DNA of 6,596 nt from Gammaproteobacteria bacterium. Lineage in GTDB: Bacteria; Pseudomonadota; Gammaproteobacteria; Ga0077536. The stretch is from positions 1-6,596 of the forward strand of contig DAOWDI010000147.1 in NCBI GenBank assembly GCA_030639105.1, written 5' to 3'. The notes under the pieces were generated by a model. That model ran no database searches. It was given only the letters and a program-made list of their open reading frames with translations, and was not told the DNA's origin. The translations under genes and the position numbers were made by a program. Shown here in pieces: positions 1 through 6,596 of this stretch. Every line of letters starts with the position of its first letter. Position 1 is the stretch's first letter.

Positions 1-327
1 CTCGATAAACATGAGCTGAACTATGAGCTTGACTGGCAGCTCCGTGGCCAGCCATTTTTGACAGCATCCGGTAGTTTGCTGAGAACCGTACAAAGTGCTA
101 TTCGCAAAACTACTAGTCTTGATACTGTATTATCCACAGGCGGTGGCACATCGGACGGTCGTTTCCTCGCCCTCACAGGCGCTGAAGTCATTGAACTTGG
201 TCCTGTTAACGCCAGCATTCACAAAGTGGATGAACATGTGAACATCGATGATTTAGATGCTTTATCAGTCATCTATGAGACGATAATGAAAAAACTGATC
301 TCAAGTAACTCTGAGTCGTTTGCGTGA
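1..327 (+). CDS. dapE: Succinyl-diaminopimelate desuccinylase, C-terminal part (5' end outside window)
   Basis: DapE is a cytoplasmic M20-family metallohydrolase that removes succinate from N-succinyl-LL-2,6-diaminopimelate in the lysine and meso-diaminopimelate pathway. The frame is open from the first base and gives 108 residues before TGA. The diagnostic stretch is STGGGTSDGRF (visible residues ~45-55), followed by VIELGPVNASIHKVDEHV. In known DapE enzymes the His of this IHK motif (visible residue ~74) is a zinc ligand, and the Gly/Ser/Asp-rich loop helps bind substrate. About 270 N-terminal residues, including the other metal ligands, lie upstream of the window. An internal TTG at 58 is not a credible start, because homology begins earlier. 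The recognisable C-terminal helix ends near YETIMKKL; the last residues (SNSESFA) look non-conserved and overlap the integrase-like frame that follows, so the tail may have been replaced by inserted DNA. Identification is firm; whether the whole gene is intact cannot be judged. Confidence 0.93.
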   Translation, partial: LDKHELNYELDWQLRGQPFLTASGSLLRTVQSAIRKTTSLDTVLSTGGGTSDGRFLALTGAEVIELGPVNASIHKVDEHVNIDDLDALSVIYETIMKKLISSNSESFA

Positions 328-646
328 AGGCCCTCTCGATGTTCCTATTGATGTCTACGCCGAACAACTGCCCGCAGAAGGAGATTGCTACCAGAGTGGC
401 GCACACTGCATTCATGTTGTAGGTGATATCAGTCGCTGGCTCGCCCGCAAGCGCCTTGATATTGCTGACGTGGGAGAGCGTGCCGTAGAGTAGCCTTTGG
501 GTGAAGCGAACAGGGTGGCTTATTCATGCCCCTTGGCCGCGCGGACCAGGCGTGCAGGGAATACCCGGCGACATTGCTTGCGGTGGCGGTTAAATATACG
601 GATGAGGGGAACAATCGATCATCTCTGCGAAAGCATGAGAGGCTGA
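299..646 (+). pseudogene. Decayed N-terminal fragment of a tyrosine-recombinase-type integrase
   Basis: The frame starting at 299 overlaps the end of dapE. It reads LSRLREGPLDVPIDVYAEQLP, then a G-x(3)-S segment, then GDISRWLARKRLDIADVGER up to a TAG at 491-493. From memory of the family, this resembles the SAM-like core-binding domain of site-specific integrases, with LRxGPL, FAxxLxxxGY, DxSRWLxRxxL and the DLDExxVExFL helix in that order. After the TAG the same frame continues to a TGA at 644-646 and includes LRWRLNIRMRGTID, which resembles the later LRxLLxxLRxxGxI helix of the same domain. There is no ATG and no ribosome-binding site, an internal stop is present, and the catalytic domain with the R-H-R-Y residues is absent. 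It is best read as a remnant left by recombination. The assignment comes from motif memory only and is moderately sure. The 39 bases from 647 to 685 hold nothing recognised. Confidence 0.5.
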
Positions 647-685
647 TCATAGAAGACTCACCGTGGAATGGGTGACGGCGCACTC

Positions 686-2071
686 TCAGAATCGCAGCGG
701 CGGAATCGCATTTTTTTCAATCTTATTTTTGTTATTCGCATGGTCGTCTTTCACATCCATTTCCGCATCAAGGCCATGAGCGCTCCTGACACAATTGCGT
801 CCGTCACGCTTCGCACGGTAAAGCGCATCATCCACTTCTTTAAAAATATCTTCGAATGTTGCCTGGTGCCGAAATGTGGTTACACCAATGCTCACGGTAT
901 AGGAGATATTTTGATCTCCAAATTTGCAGGGCGCCTCCGATAGACCTTTGCGCAACGATTCGGCAAACGCCAAGCAATCATCATACGATGCTTCATTGAG
1001 CAATATGACAAATTCTTCACCGCCTATCCTGGCAAAAATGTCCGCCGCTCGAATATTGCCGTGAACATATTTACTCATATGCTTCAGGACCGTATCGCCT
1101 GCGGGATGCCCGTAGCGATCATTGACTTTTTTGAATTGATCGATATCGATCATGATGATCCCGAATGCCTTGTCGTAGCGCTTTGCAACTTCGAACAGAT
1201 GCCTGCCGTTAATCATTAGAAACCGTCGGTTGTGAATACCTGTAAGTGCGTCGCGCAGCGATGACTCCTTGAGCTTGTCATGATAATCCTGGAGCTGCCG
1301 ACGACTGAGATGTATCGTGACTAGAAAGAATGTGAGATTGATCAACAGTGTGGCTGGAAGCCAAGCCGCGATTGTATTTTTTTTCATCTCTTGCAGAGCG
1401 ATCTCCTTGTGCATCCTTTCCGTAACCAGGATAAGGAAGGAGCCGATTGGCACCATGATCTTTCCTTTGTAGTCGGCATAGACATCGGAGAACAACAACT
1501 GCTTGGCAAATTCCGGATCCGGCGAGCGATCGATTGTATAATCGCCATTGTCGTCGATGAACTTTCCCTTCAGTGCGTTGAAAGCCATCACTTCGATGTT
1601 CACGAGTTCGTTCGAATTCCGTTCAGAATGTGTGAGCAATGCCAATTCAGTCTCCGTATAGGGCAGCGTGCGCATCGCGTCACTCAGTGATTCGGATGGC
1701 CCGTCCGCGTGCAGCACTGCCCGCTGTTTCGGAGACAAATCCCAGTATACGGCATGGTAATTGTTGGGGCGGGGCTGCGTACCATTGCGGATTGCCAATA
1801 CCTTGCGATAATTTTCCAAGAATCGAACATCACCGGTAACAATATACTGACGGGCGAATCGCGTCAGATCGTCGCCACTCTGGCGTAACTCATCCGCCCT
1901 GAGGGTCATGTAGTAACGGTTGTGTTCCAGATCTTTGATCGCACCGGTAGTACTGAAAAGCTCGATGAGCAACCAACCACTCAGCACGGTGAGCATCGTC
2001 GATAAGATGCCGAGGGCGGAGAGCCAGATCCTTTTGGGCTTTTCCGACAACCCTGTATCAACCATCCACAT
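686..2071 (-). CDS. Membrane-anchored sensor diguanylate cyclase (GGDEF domain)
   Basis: A 461-residue inner-membrane protein predicted to make cyclic di-GMP from two GTP. A first TM helix (~17-39) and a second (~234-254) enclose a ~195-residue periplasmic region. That region carries LRADELRQSGDDLTRFAR, YIVTGD and AIRNG..PRPxNY..VYWDL, a pattern I associate with extracytoplasmic sensor regions of hybrid histidine kinases and chemoreceptors; the ligand is unknown. The GGDEF domain spans ~270-430. Visible features are D-LTGIHNRR (~274-283), metal aspartates in IDIDQFKKVND (D309 and neighbours), RIGGEEF with the signature at 350-354, SIGVTTF (~394-400) and YRAKRDGRN (~418-426). The RxxD inhibitory site (R341, D344) lies five residues before GGEEF, so product inhibition is likely retained. 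A polar ~30-residue tail follows. The start overlaps the preceding ORF by 14 nt and has AGGGA 9 nt upstream, which favours the first Met over Met3. Cyclase activity is inferred from intact motifs. No EAL domain is present. Confidence 0.92.
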   Translation of the reverse strand: MWMVDTGLSEKPKRIWLSALGILSTMLTVLSGWLLIELFSTTGAIKDLEHNRYYMTLRADELRQSGDDLTRFARQYIVTGDVRFLENYRKVLAIRNGTQPRPNNYHAVYWDLSPKQRAVLHADGPSESLSDAMRTLPYTETELALLTHSERNSNELVNIEVMAFNALKGKFIDDNGDYTIDRSPDPEFAKQLLFSDVYADYKGKIMVPIGSFLILVTERMHKEIALQEMKKNTIAAWLPATLLINLTFFLVTIHLSRRQLQDYHDKLKESSLRDALTGIHNRRFLMINGRHLFEVAKRYDKAFGIIMIDIDQFKKVNDRYGHPAGDTVLKHMSKYVHGNIRAADIFARIGGEEFVILLNEASYDDCLAFAESLRKGLSEAPCKFGDQNISYTVSIGVTTFRHQATFEDIFKEVDDALYRAKRDGRNCVRSAHGLDAEMDVKDDHANNKNKIEKNAIPPLRF

Positions 2072-2429
2072 GACTTACTGTCCCTGTCGTGGCCTCACCA
2101 ACAGCGGGTATCCGGAAGGTCTCGATTCCACACTGCGAAATATGGCTGGCTCTGATAGGTAAATGATGTTGGGCACCTTGAATCGTTATTTTAAACATTT
2201 CAATCATTTTGTCATTACCGTGTGACGCTATCACCTTTGCGCCGGCTGCGTCGGTGATTGCGGTGTGGCTAGCGACCCGTAAACAATGATGGCCACGCTT
2301 CAGTTTCTCGACCACCAGATAGAATTGCTCATAAAGAACTTCATTGCGCTGGTTGGACCTGCCGGACAACAGAAAGCCTTGCAGATTCTGCTGTTCGATA
2401 GGCCCAAACCAACAATGCCACTTATTCAT
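2058..2429 (-). CDS. Hypothetical protein, 123 residues, between efflux adaptor and diguanylate cyclase
   Basis: I do not recognise this gene. The ORF begins with ATG 3 nt after the TGA of the adaptor gene, in the same frame, and ends 14 nt inside the cyclase gene, so its position suggests translation in one operon. No clear Shine-Dalgarno precedes it. The product is soluble-looking, with no signal peptide or TM helix, and rich in His and Cys (HC at 5-6, HHC at 47-49, HH at 88-89, single His at 55, 70, 96, 120). It starts MNKWHCWFGP. The C-x-F-G at 6-9 and the downstream HH/H cluster loosely recall the zinc-binding CZB domain found with some GGDEF proteins, but the CZB tryptophan and helix spacing are not met, so no function is assigned. 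Codon choice over residues 10-50 looks gene-like; the C-terminal third looks less so. The alternatives are a chance open frame downstream of the adaptor or a decayed gene. There is no competing gene in this stretch. Confidence 0.4.
   Translation of the reverse strand: MNKWHCWFGPIEQQNLQGFLLSGRSNQRNEVLYEQFYLVVEKLKRGHHCLRVASHTAITDAAGAKVIASHGNDKMIEMFKITIQGAQHHLPIRASHISQCGIETFRIPAVGEATTGTVSHVDG
2081..2085 (-). promoter_or_regulatory. Ribosome-binding site of the diguanylate cyclase gene
   Basis: On the minus strand AGGGA lies 9 nt before the ATG at 2069-2071. A second in-frame ATG two codons later (2063-2065) would be 15 nt away, so the first is preferred. The site lies within the 3' end of the small upstream ORF, consistent with coupled translation. 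Confidence 0.5.
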
Positions 2430-2432
2430 TCG

Positions 2433-3494
2433 TCATTGTGGCACCAGGATGTGCTCGCCCGGTTCGAGTCCGCTTAAAACTTCGATGCGGCCCTCCGAGC
2501 CGCGGCTGCCGGTGCGTACATAACGCCGCACCGCACCGCGATCGGTCTCAGCCATCACGAATTCCAGTTGGCCCATGCGACGTACCGCCGCGGCTGGTAC
2601 GTAGTAACGCTCCTTCTCAGCACTCGGGATCCGCAGCCGTCCAAACATCCCAGGATACAGTGATTCGTTCTCGGGCAATGTCACTTTAACCAGAAATGAG
2701 CGCGAACCAGGATCCGCCGACGGCACGATCTCTTCGACGGTGCCGGTGAGATCCGCGCCCAACGCATCGATGCGCACCGCGAGCTCCGTATCCTTGACCA
2801 GCCGCATCGCCAGGCTTTCGCGCACGTTCGCCTCGAGCCGCAGAAGGCGGGGGTTATACAGACGCAGCAGCGGAGCACCCGGCGTCGCGGTATCGCCCGG
2901 GTCGGCGTAGCGATCGATCACGGTGCCGTCGATCGGGGCGCTGATCCGCGCGTAACTGGAGGTGGTCCGCGCTTCTTCGACCGCGCGCCGGGCACGACCG
3001 AATTCGGCCTCTGCCGAACGCAGCGCGGCCACCGCCGCATCGACAGCCGCGCGTGAGATCGCGGCGGGCATGGTATTGAAAATATTCTGCGTGCGATCAT
3101 AGTCGCGTTGTGCTTGGGTCAGCCCGGCCTTGGCCGCCAACACCACCTGGCGTTGCTGCGCCAGGCGCGCGGCAGATTCACGTGCATCGAGTTCGATCAA
3201 TGGATCGCCGCGGCCAACCCGATCCCCGGCGCGCACATTTACCTTCGAGATCGTCGCGGTTATGCGTGCGGAGATCACGGTTTCGTCTTTCGCCTGCACC
3301 GTCCCCGCGGCCTGCTCGAAAACGGTTTCGCGCACCGCCTCGACCACGGCCACCTCCCCGCCCGCGGCGGCGGTTTTCGTTATCGCCGCGTCCGAGTCGA
3401 TCTTGGTGTGAAAAACCCCCGCCAGGTACGCCAGCACAAGGCCGAGCACGGTCATCGCCGCCAGGGTCCCCCAAACGCGCGCTAGCTTGTTCAT
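2433..3494 (-). CDS. RND efflux periplasmic adaptor (membrane-fusion protein, HlyD/AcrA type)
   Basis: A 353-residue adaptor that would link the inner-membrane RND permease to an outer-membrane channel. The order is typical. An uncleaved N-terminal membrane anchor or signal lies at ~10-27. The first half of the barrel-sandwich (lipoyl-like) domain is at ~70-104 (ISARITATISKVNVRAGDRV..GDPLIELDA). An alpha-helical hairpin follows at ~105-180, rich in Ala, Gln and Arg, with heptad-like AQQRQ, AQRDYDRTQ and AEAEFGRARRAVEEA. The second lipoyl half is at ~183-214 (ARISAPIDGTVIDRYADPGDT), then the beta-barrel at ~215-290 (EANVRES, VPSADPGSRSFLVKV, LYPGMFGRL). A membrane-proximal domain at ~296-353 ends in GLEPGEHILVPQ. 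There is no lipobox cysteine, so it is probably not a lipoprotein. Its ATG overlaps the permease stop as ATGA. Family length is normal and the gene looks intact. Substrate cannot be predicted from the adaptor. Confidence 0.93.
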   Translation of the reverse strand: MNKLARVWGTLAAMTVLGLVLAYLAGVFHTKIDSDAAITKTAAAGGEVAVVEAVRETVFEQAAGTVQAKDETVISARITATISKVNVRAGDRVGRGDPLIELDARESAARLAQQRQVVLAAKAGLTQAQRDYDRTQNIFNTMPAAISRAAVDAAVAALRSAEAEFGRARRAVEEARTTSSYARISAPIDGTVIDRYADPGDTATPGAPLLRLYNPRLLRLEANVRESLAMRLVKDTELAVRIDALGADLTGTVEEIVPSADPGSRSFLVKVTLPENESLYPGMFGRLRIPSAEKERYYVPAAAVRRMGQLEFVMAETDRGAVRRYVRTGSRGSEGRIEVLSGLEPGEHILVPQ

Positions 3495-6400
3495 GTCGAT
3501 GCTTCCTGTCGCGGCAACCCGTGACCGGGCACCCGCTCATAGACGAGATAATAGACGGTTGGGATCACGGCGAGCGTGAACAACGTGGAGGCCGCGATCC
3601 CAAAGATGATAGCCCACGCGAGTCCGCTGAAAATCGGATCGAGCGTGATGACGATATTGCCCAGTACCGTGGTACCGGCGGTAAGAAACACGGGGCGCAT
3701 GCGTATTGCCCCCGCGCGGACCAGCGCTTCGCCGAATGCCTCACCTTGTTTCAATGCGAGATGGATGAATTCGATCAACACGAGAGAATTGCGCACGACG
3801 ATCCCGGCCAGTGCGATCATGCCGATCATCGCGGTGGCGGTGAACAGAACCGGATCCGGAAAACCCTCGACGGTGCGCTCACCGATCTGATTCAGAAACC
3901 AGAACCCCGGCATGATGCCAATCATCGACAAGGGGATCGCGAGCATGATGATGCCGGCGATCGACGCGAGCCCGGTCTGCACATAAAGTACGATAAAGAT
4001 CCCCACCAGGGCAACGCCAAAGGCGATCCCGAGATCGCGGAAGACCCTGAGCGTAATGTTCCATTCTCCTTCTCCCTTCCAGACGACATGAATATCGGCC
4101 GGCAGTTGCCAGGCGTCGTTGCCGCCGTTATCGAGATAGGTTCTGCCGGCAAGCGGACGCGGCGAGTCACCGCCCGCTTCGGCGCCGAGATCTGCCGAGA
4201 CATCGAGAATGATCTCGGCCGGCATGCGCCCGACGCCTTCGGCCGTCACATAGGCGACGCGTTTCAGGTTCTTATGGAAGATCGGCTGATCCTGCACCGT
4301 CTCAGCAAACTTCCCAAGTTCCCCGAGTTTGACCAGCGGTGTCGGGGCGTCGCGGACGCCGCCGGCATCACGCAGTTTCGCAATACCGGGACGACCTTTG
4401 ACGTGGAACGCAGAGAGATCGTCAGCGGAGCTACGCTCGGCGAGCGGCAGTCTGAGCCTGATCGGCAGCGGCGAGACCTCGGTCGGTATCTGCAGATAAC
4501 CGGCAACGGTGCCGGCGCTCCCCATCACGATCGTCTTCGCGATATCCTCCGTGGCGATGCCGGAAAGCGCGGCCTTCTCCTTATCCGTTACGAATATGAG
4601 TTTCGTCTGTTCTGCCTGCACGCTCGTATCGACATCGACAACGAAAGGTTCGCGTCTGAGCCGCGCGGCTACGGTTGTGGCGGCCGCCTGCAAGCGTGCA
4701 TACAGTGTCGTTTCCTCGCCGTAGATCTCGGCGGCAATCGTTGCAATGACCGGCGGTCCGGGGGGCACTTCGACCAGCGCGATGTCGGCGCCGTGGGCGT
4801 GCCCAATCGCTTCGAGTTCGGTGCGCAGCCGCAACAGCAAGGCATGCGATTGCTGGTCGCGCGCGAGGCGATCGGCGAGCGTCACACGCAGATCGGCCAT
4901 GTGCGCGGCTTCGCGGAGGTAGTACTGGCGTACCATCCCGTTGAAATCCATCGGCGAAGGCGTGCCGACGAATGCCGAGATGTCTTTTACCTCGGGCACC
5001 GTGCGTAGATAATCACCGAAATCCCGCGCCACACGCTCGGTCGCCTCCAAGGTTGTGCCTTCGGGCATATTGATGATGATCTGAAACTCGTTCTTATTGT
5101 CATACGGCAGGAGCTTCAGCGAGACCAGGCGAAACATCGGCATCGCCGCGGAGCCGAAAAACAATAATGTGACAAACCCCAGAAAGATCCACGCACGCCG
5201 CCGGTTCGCTATGAGCGGGAGCAGCGTGCGGGTATACAGACGATAGGTCATGGTTCTGGTGATGTCATACGGCGTATCGGTCGGTACGCGGCGCAGGATC
5301 TTCGAGGCCATCCACGGTGTGACGAGAAAGGCGACGACGGTACTCGCCATCACGCTCAACGGGACGTTAAACGCCATCGGCGCCATATACGGCCCCATCA
5401 TCCCGGTGATGAAAAACAACGGCGCGAACGCCAGGATGATCGCGATGGTCGACATGATCAACGCACCGCGGATCTCGGTCATCGCCGCAACGATCGCGGC
5501 GCGGGGATTGCGCCCGCCCATGCGGAAAAACCGTTCGATATTGTCCACCCCCGTGATCGGGTCGTCGACTAGCAGGCCGAGCGCCAGGATCAGCGCGAAC
5601 AAGGTGACGCGATTGATTGTGTAGCCGCCCAACAAATCGATCCCGAGGGCGACGCCGTAGCAGATAGGTACGGCAAGCCCGACCACGACCGCCGGGCGCC
5701 AACCCAAAAAGACACCAATGAAAACAACCACGGTTAAGACCGCGACACCGAGGCTGCTGACCAGATCGTTGACCTTTTGATCCGCCGTCTGCCCATAGTC
5801 GCGAATGATGCGCACATGCACACTGGGCGGAAACACGTTGCGCTCAAGCTCCGCGAGACGTCGTCGTACATCGCGCGCGACCTCTACCGCGTTCGAACCC
5901 TTCTGCTTGGCCACCGAAATAAATACGGCTGGATAGACACGGTCGCGCACGGCCGCTTCGCCGTTGGCCGGACCAAAACCGATCCACGTGTAATCTTCGG
6001 GTTCGCTTGGGCCATCGATCACCGAAGCGACGTCACGCAATTGCACGGGGATGCCGTCGACGACATTGACGACCATCGTGCGCAGACTCTCGGCATCGCC
6101 GAGGAATGTGCCAGCGTCGATGACGATAGTCCGGTTGCGCTGCTGGATCTCGCCGGCCGGGAGCTGCTGGTTCGACACCTCGATTGCCCAGGCCACGTCG
6201 AGCGCCGCGGTACGCCGGGCAGCGAGCGCTTCCGGGTCGAGTTCGACCCGGATCTGACGCGGACGTCCGCCGCTCACATGGACCCGGTTGGTCGCCGTGA
6301 TCGACTGTAGATCCTGCTCGATCTCCTCGGCGAGGCGGCGCAGATCGTGGTCATCGAAACGTTCGGGATCGTCACTCCAGAGCGCGGCCACGACAATGGG

Positions 6401-6596
6401 TACATCGTCTATTTCATTGGGCTTCACCACCCATGAATCGACGGCTGCGGGGATCTGATCGGAGCCCGAAAAGACCTTATTGTAGATCTTGAACAGCGAC
6501 TCTTCCCGGTCTTCGCCGACGAAATAGCGCACCGTGACGACGCACCTACCGTTGCGCGAGGTGGAATAGATATATTCGACGCCGTCGATTTGATGC
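3491..6596 (-). CDS. RND efflux permease (AcrB-like, hydrophobe/amphiphile type), 5' end outside window
   Basis: A proton-driven inner-membrane pump subunit, expected to work as a trimer with the adaptor encoded just downstream. The frame is open to the right edge. The codons before the GTG at 6530-6532 read DGVEYIYSTSRNG, a normal part of the first porter domain, so that GTG is internal. About 1034 residues are visible; TM1 and the first ~60-80 residues are missing. Counting from the edge, membrane helices are near 278-298, 303-321, 330-350, 376-399, 407-427 and 468-487, then 854-872, 876-898, 918-942, 966-986 and 989-1016, with large periplasmic loops before and between the two groups. TM4 holds LLVDDPITGVDNIER with the paired proton-relay aspartates (344-345). 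TM10 has VVRNSLVLIEF, with Arg (935) where AcrB has its relay Lys940. The sequence fits HAE-type RND pumps; the CzcA-type metal-pump TM4 signature is not evident. Substrate is unknown: drugs, solvents and lipids are all possible. No frameshift is seen. Confidence 0.94.
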   Translation of the reverse strand, partial: HQIDGVEYIYSTSRNGRCVVTVRYFVGEDREESLFKIYNKVFSGSDQIPAAVDSWVVKPNEIDDVPIVVAALWSDDPERFDDHDLRRLAEEIEQDLQSITATNRVHVSGGRPRQIRVELDPEALAARRTAALDVAWAIEVSNQQLPAGEIQQRNRTIVIDAGTFLGDAESLRTMVVNVVDGIPVQLRDVASVIDGPSEPEDYTWIGFGPANGEAAVRDRVYPAVFISVAKQKGSNAVEVARDVRRRLAELERNVFPPSVHVRIIRDYGQTADQKVNDLVSSLGVAVLTVVVFIGVFLGWRPAVVVGLAVPICYGVALGIDLLGGYTINRVTLFALILALGLLVDDPITGVDNIERFFRMGGRNPRAAIVAAMTEIRGALIMSTIAIILAFAPLFFITGMMGPYMAPMAFNVPLSVMASTVVAFLVTPWMASKILRRVPTDTPYDITRTMTYRLYTRTLLPLIANRRRAWIFLGFVTLLFFGSAAMPMFRLVSLKLLPYDNKNEFQIIINMPEGTTLEATERVARDFGDYLRTVPEVKDISAFVGTPSPMDFNGMVRQYYLREAAHMADLRVTLADRLARDQQSHALLLRLRTELEAIGHAHGADIALVEVPPGPPVIATIAAEIYGEETTLYARLQAAATTVAARLRREPFVVDVDTSVQAEQTKLIFVTDKEKAALSGIATEDIAKTIVMGSAGTVAGYLQIPTEVSPLPIRLRLPLAERSSADDLSAFHVKGRPGIAKLRDAGGVRDAPTPLVKLGELGKFAETVQDQPIFHKNLKRVAYVTAEGVGRMPAEIILDVSADLGAEAGGDSPRPLAGRTYLDNGGNDAWQLPADIHVVWKGEGEWNITLRVFRDLGIAFGVALVGIFIVLYVQTGLASIAGIIMLAIPLSMIGIMPGFWFLNQIGERTVEGFPDPVLFTATAMIGMIALAGIVVRNSLVLIEFIHLALKQGEAFGEALVRAGAIRMRPVFLTAGTTVLGNIVITLDPIFSGLAWAIIFGIAASTLFTLAVIPTVYYLVYERVPGHGLPRQEAST
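3502..3507 (-). promoter_or_regulatory. Ribosome-binding site of the adaptor gene
   Basis: AGGAAG on the minus strand ends 7 nt before the adaptor ATG (3492-3494) and lies within the last permease codons. Together with the ATGA stop/start overlap it fixes the adaptor start and indicates coupled translation of adaptor and permease. Confidence 0.6.

Noticed and set aside
658..675. Inverted repeat TCACC/GGTGA as terminator between the convergent cyclase and dapE sides
   Set aside because: The stem is only five base pairs with an eight-base loop and no U-tract follows on either strand, so it is too weak to call.
429..683. 84-codon minus-strand ORF downstream of the cyclase
   Set aside because: It has no recognisable motif, lies antisense to the integrase-like remnant, and has biased composition. 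There is no evidence that it is coded.
3110..5008. Very long plus-strand open frame (632 codons) antisense to permease and adaptor
   Set aside because: The predicted product is Arg/Asp/His/Gly-rich low-complexity sequence with no domain, and it lies opposite two clearly homologous genes. Long antisense frames are expected in GC-rich coding DNA.
5777..6310. 177-codon plus-strand ORF opposite the permease
   Set aside because: It is a shadow frame of the RND gene, and its translation shows no recognisable domain.
6530..6532. GTG as start of the permease
   Set aside because: The frame continues upstream to the window edge with conserved RND porter-domain sequence (DGVEYIYSTSRNG), and TM1 is still missing, so the true start lies outside.

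Overview
The window looks like chromosomal DNA of a proteobacterium, most likely a gammaproteobacterium. This rests on the DapE C-terminus, which reads like the gammaproteobacterial enzyme, and on a Gram-negative tripartite efflux system; no species can be named. Most of the DNA is coding. It falls into two compositional halves: a moderate-GC left part (about 1-2430) and a clearly GC-richer right part (about 2440-6596).

Left edge, plus strand: the last ~108 codons of dapE (lysine/peptidoglycan precursor synthesis) enter from outside and stop at 327. Starting inside the dapE 3' end in another frame, and running to about 646, is what looks like the decayed N-terminal part of a tyrosine-recombinase-type integrase. 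It has no good start, is interrupted by an in-frame TAG and lacks any catalytic domain. It marks a probable mobile-element scar directly behind dapE.

Right, minus strand: four reading frames run leftward, packed tightly enough to be one transcription unit. (1) An RND efflux permease whose 5' end lies beyond the right edge; its reading frame stays open to base 6596. (2) Its membrane-fusion (periplasmic adaptor) protein, which overlaps the permease stop by an ATGA. (3) A 123-codon ORF of unknown function that begins 3 nt after the adaptor stop, in the same frame. (4) A two-TM membrane sensor with a GGDEF domain (diguanylate cyclase, intact GGEEF and RxxD inhibitory site) that overlaps ORF 3 by 14 nt. 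The permease and adaptor would form the inner-membrane and periplasmic parts of a tripartite pump; no outer-membrane channel gene is visible. The cyclase ends at 686, facing the integrase remnant and dapE convergently.

No tRNA, rRNA, CRISPR array, complete insertion sequence or convincing terminator was seen. The features most worth following are the small ORF wedged between the adaptor and the cyclase, the possible coupling of efflux with c-di-GMP signalling, and the integrase scar at the dapE 3' end.
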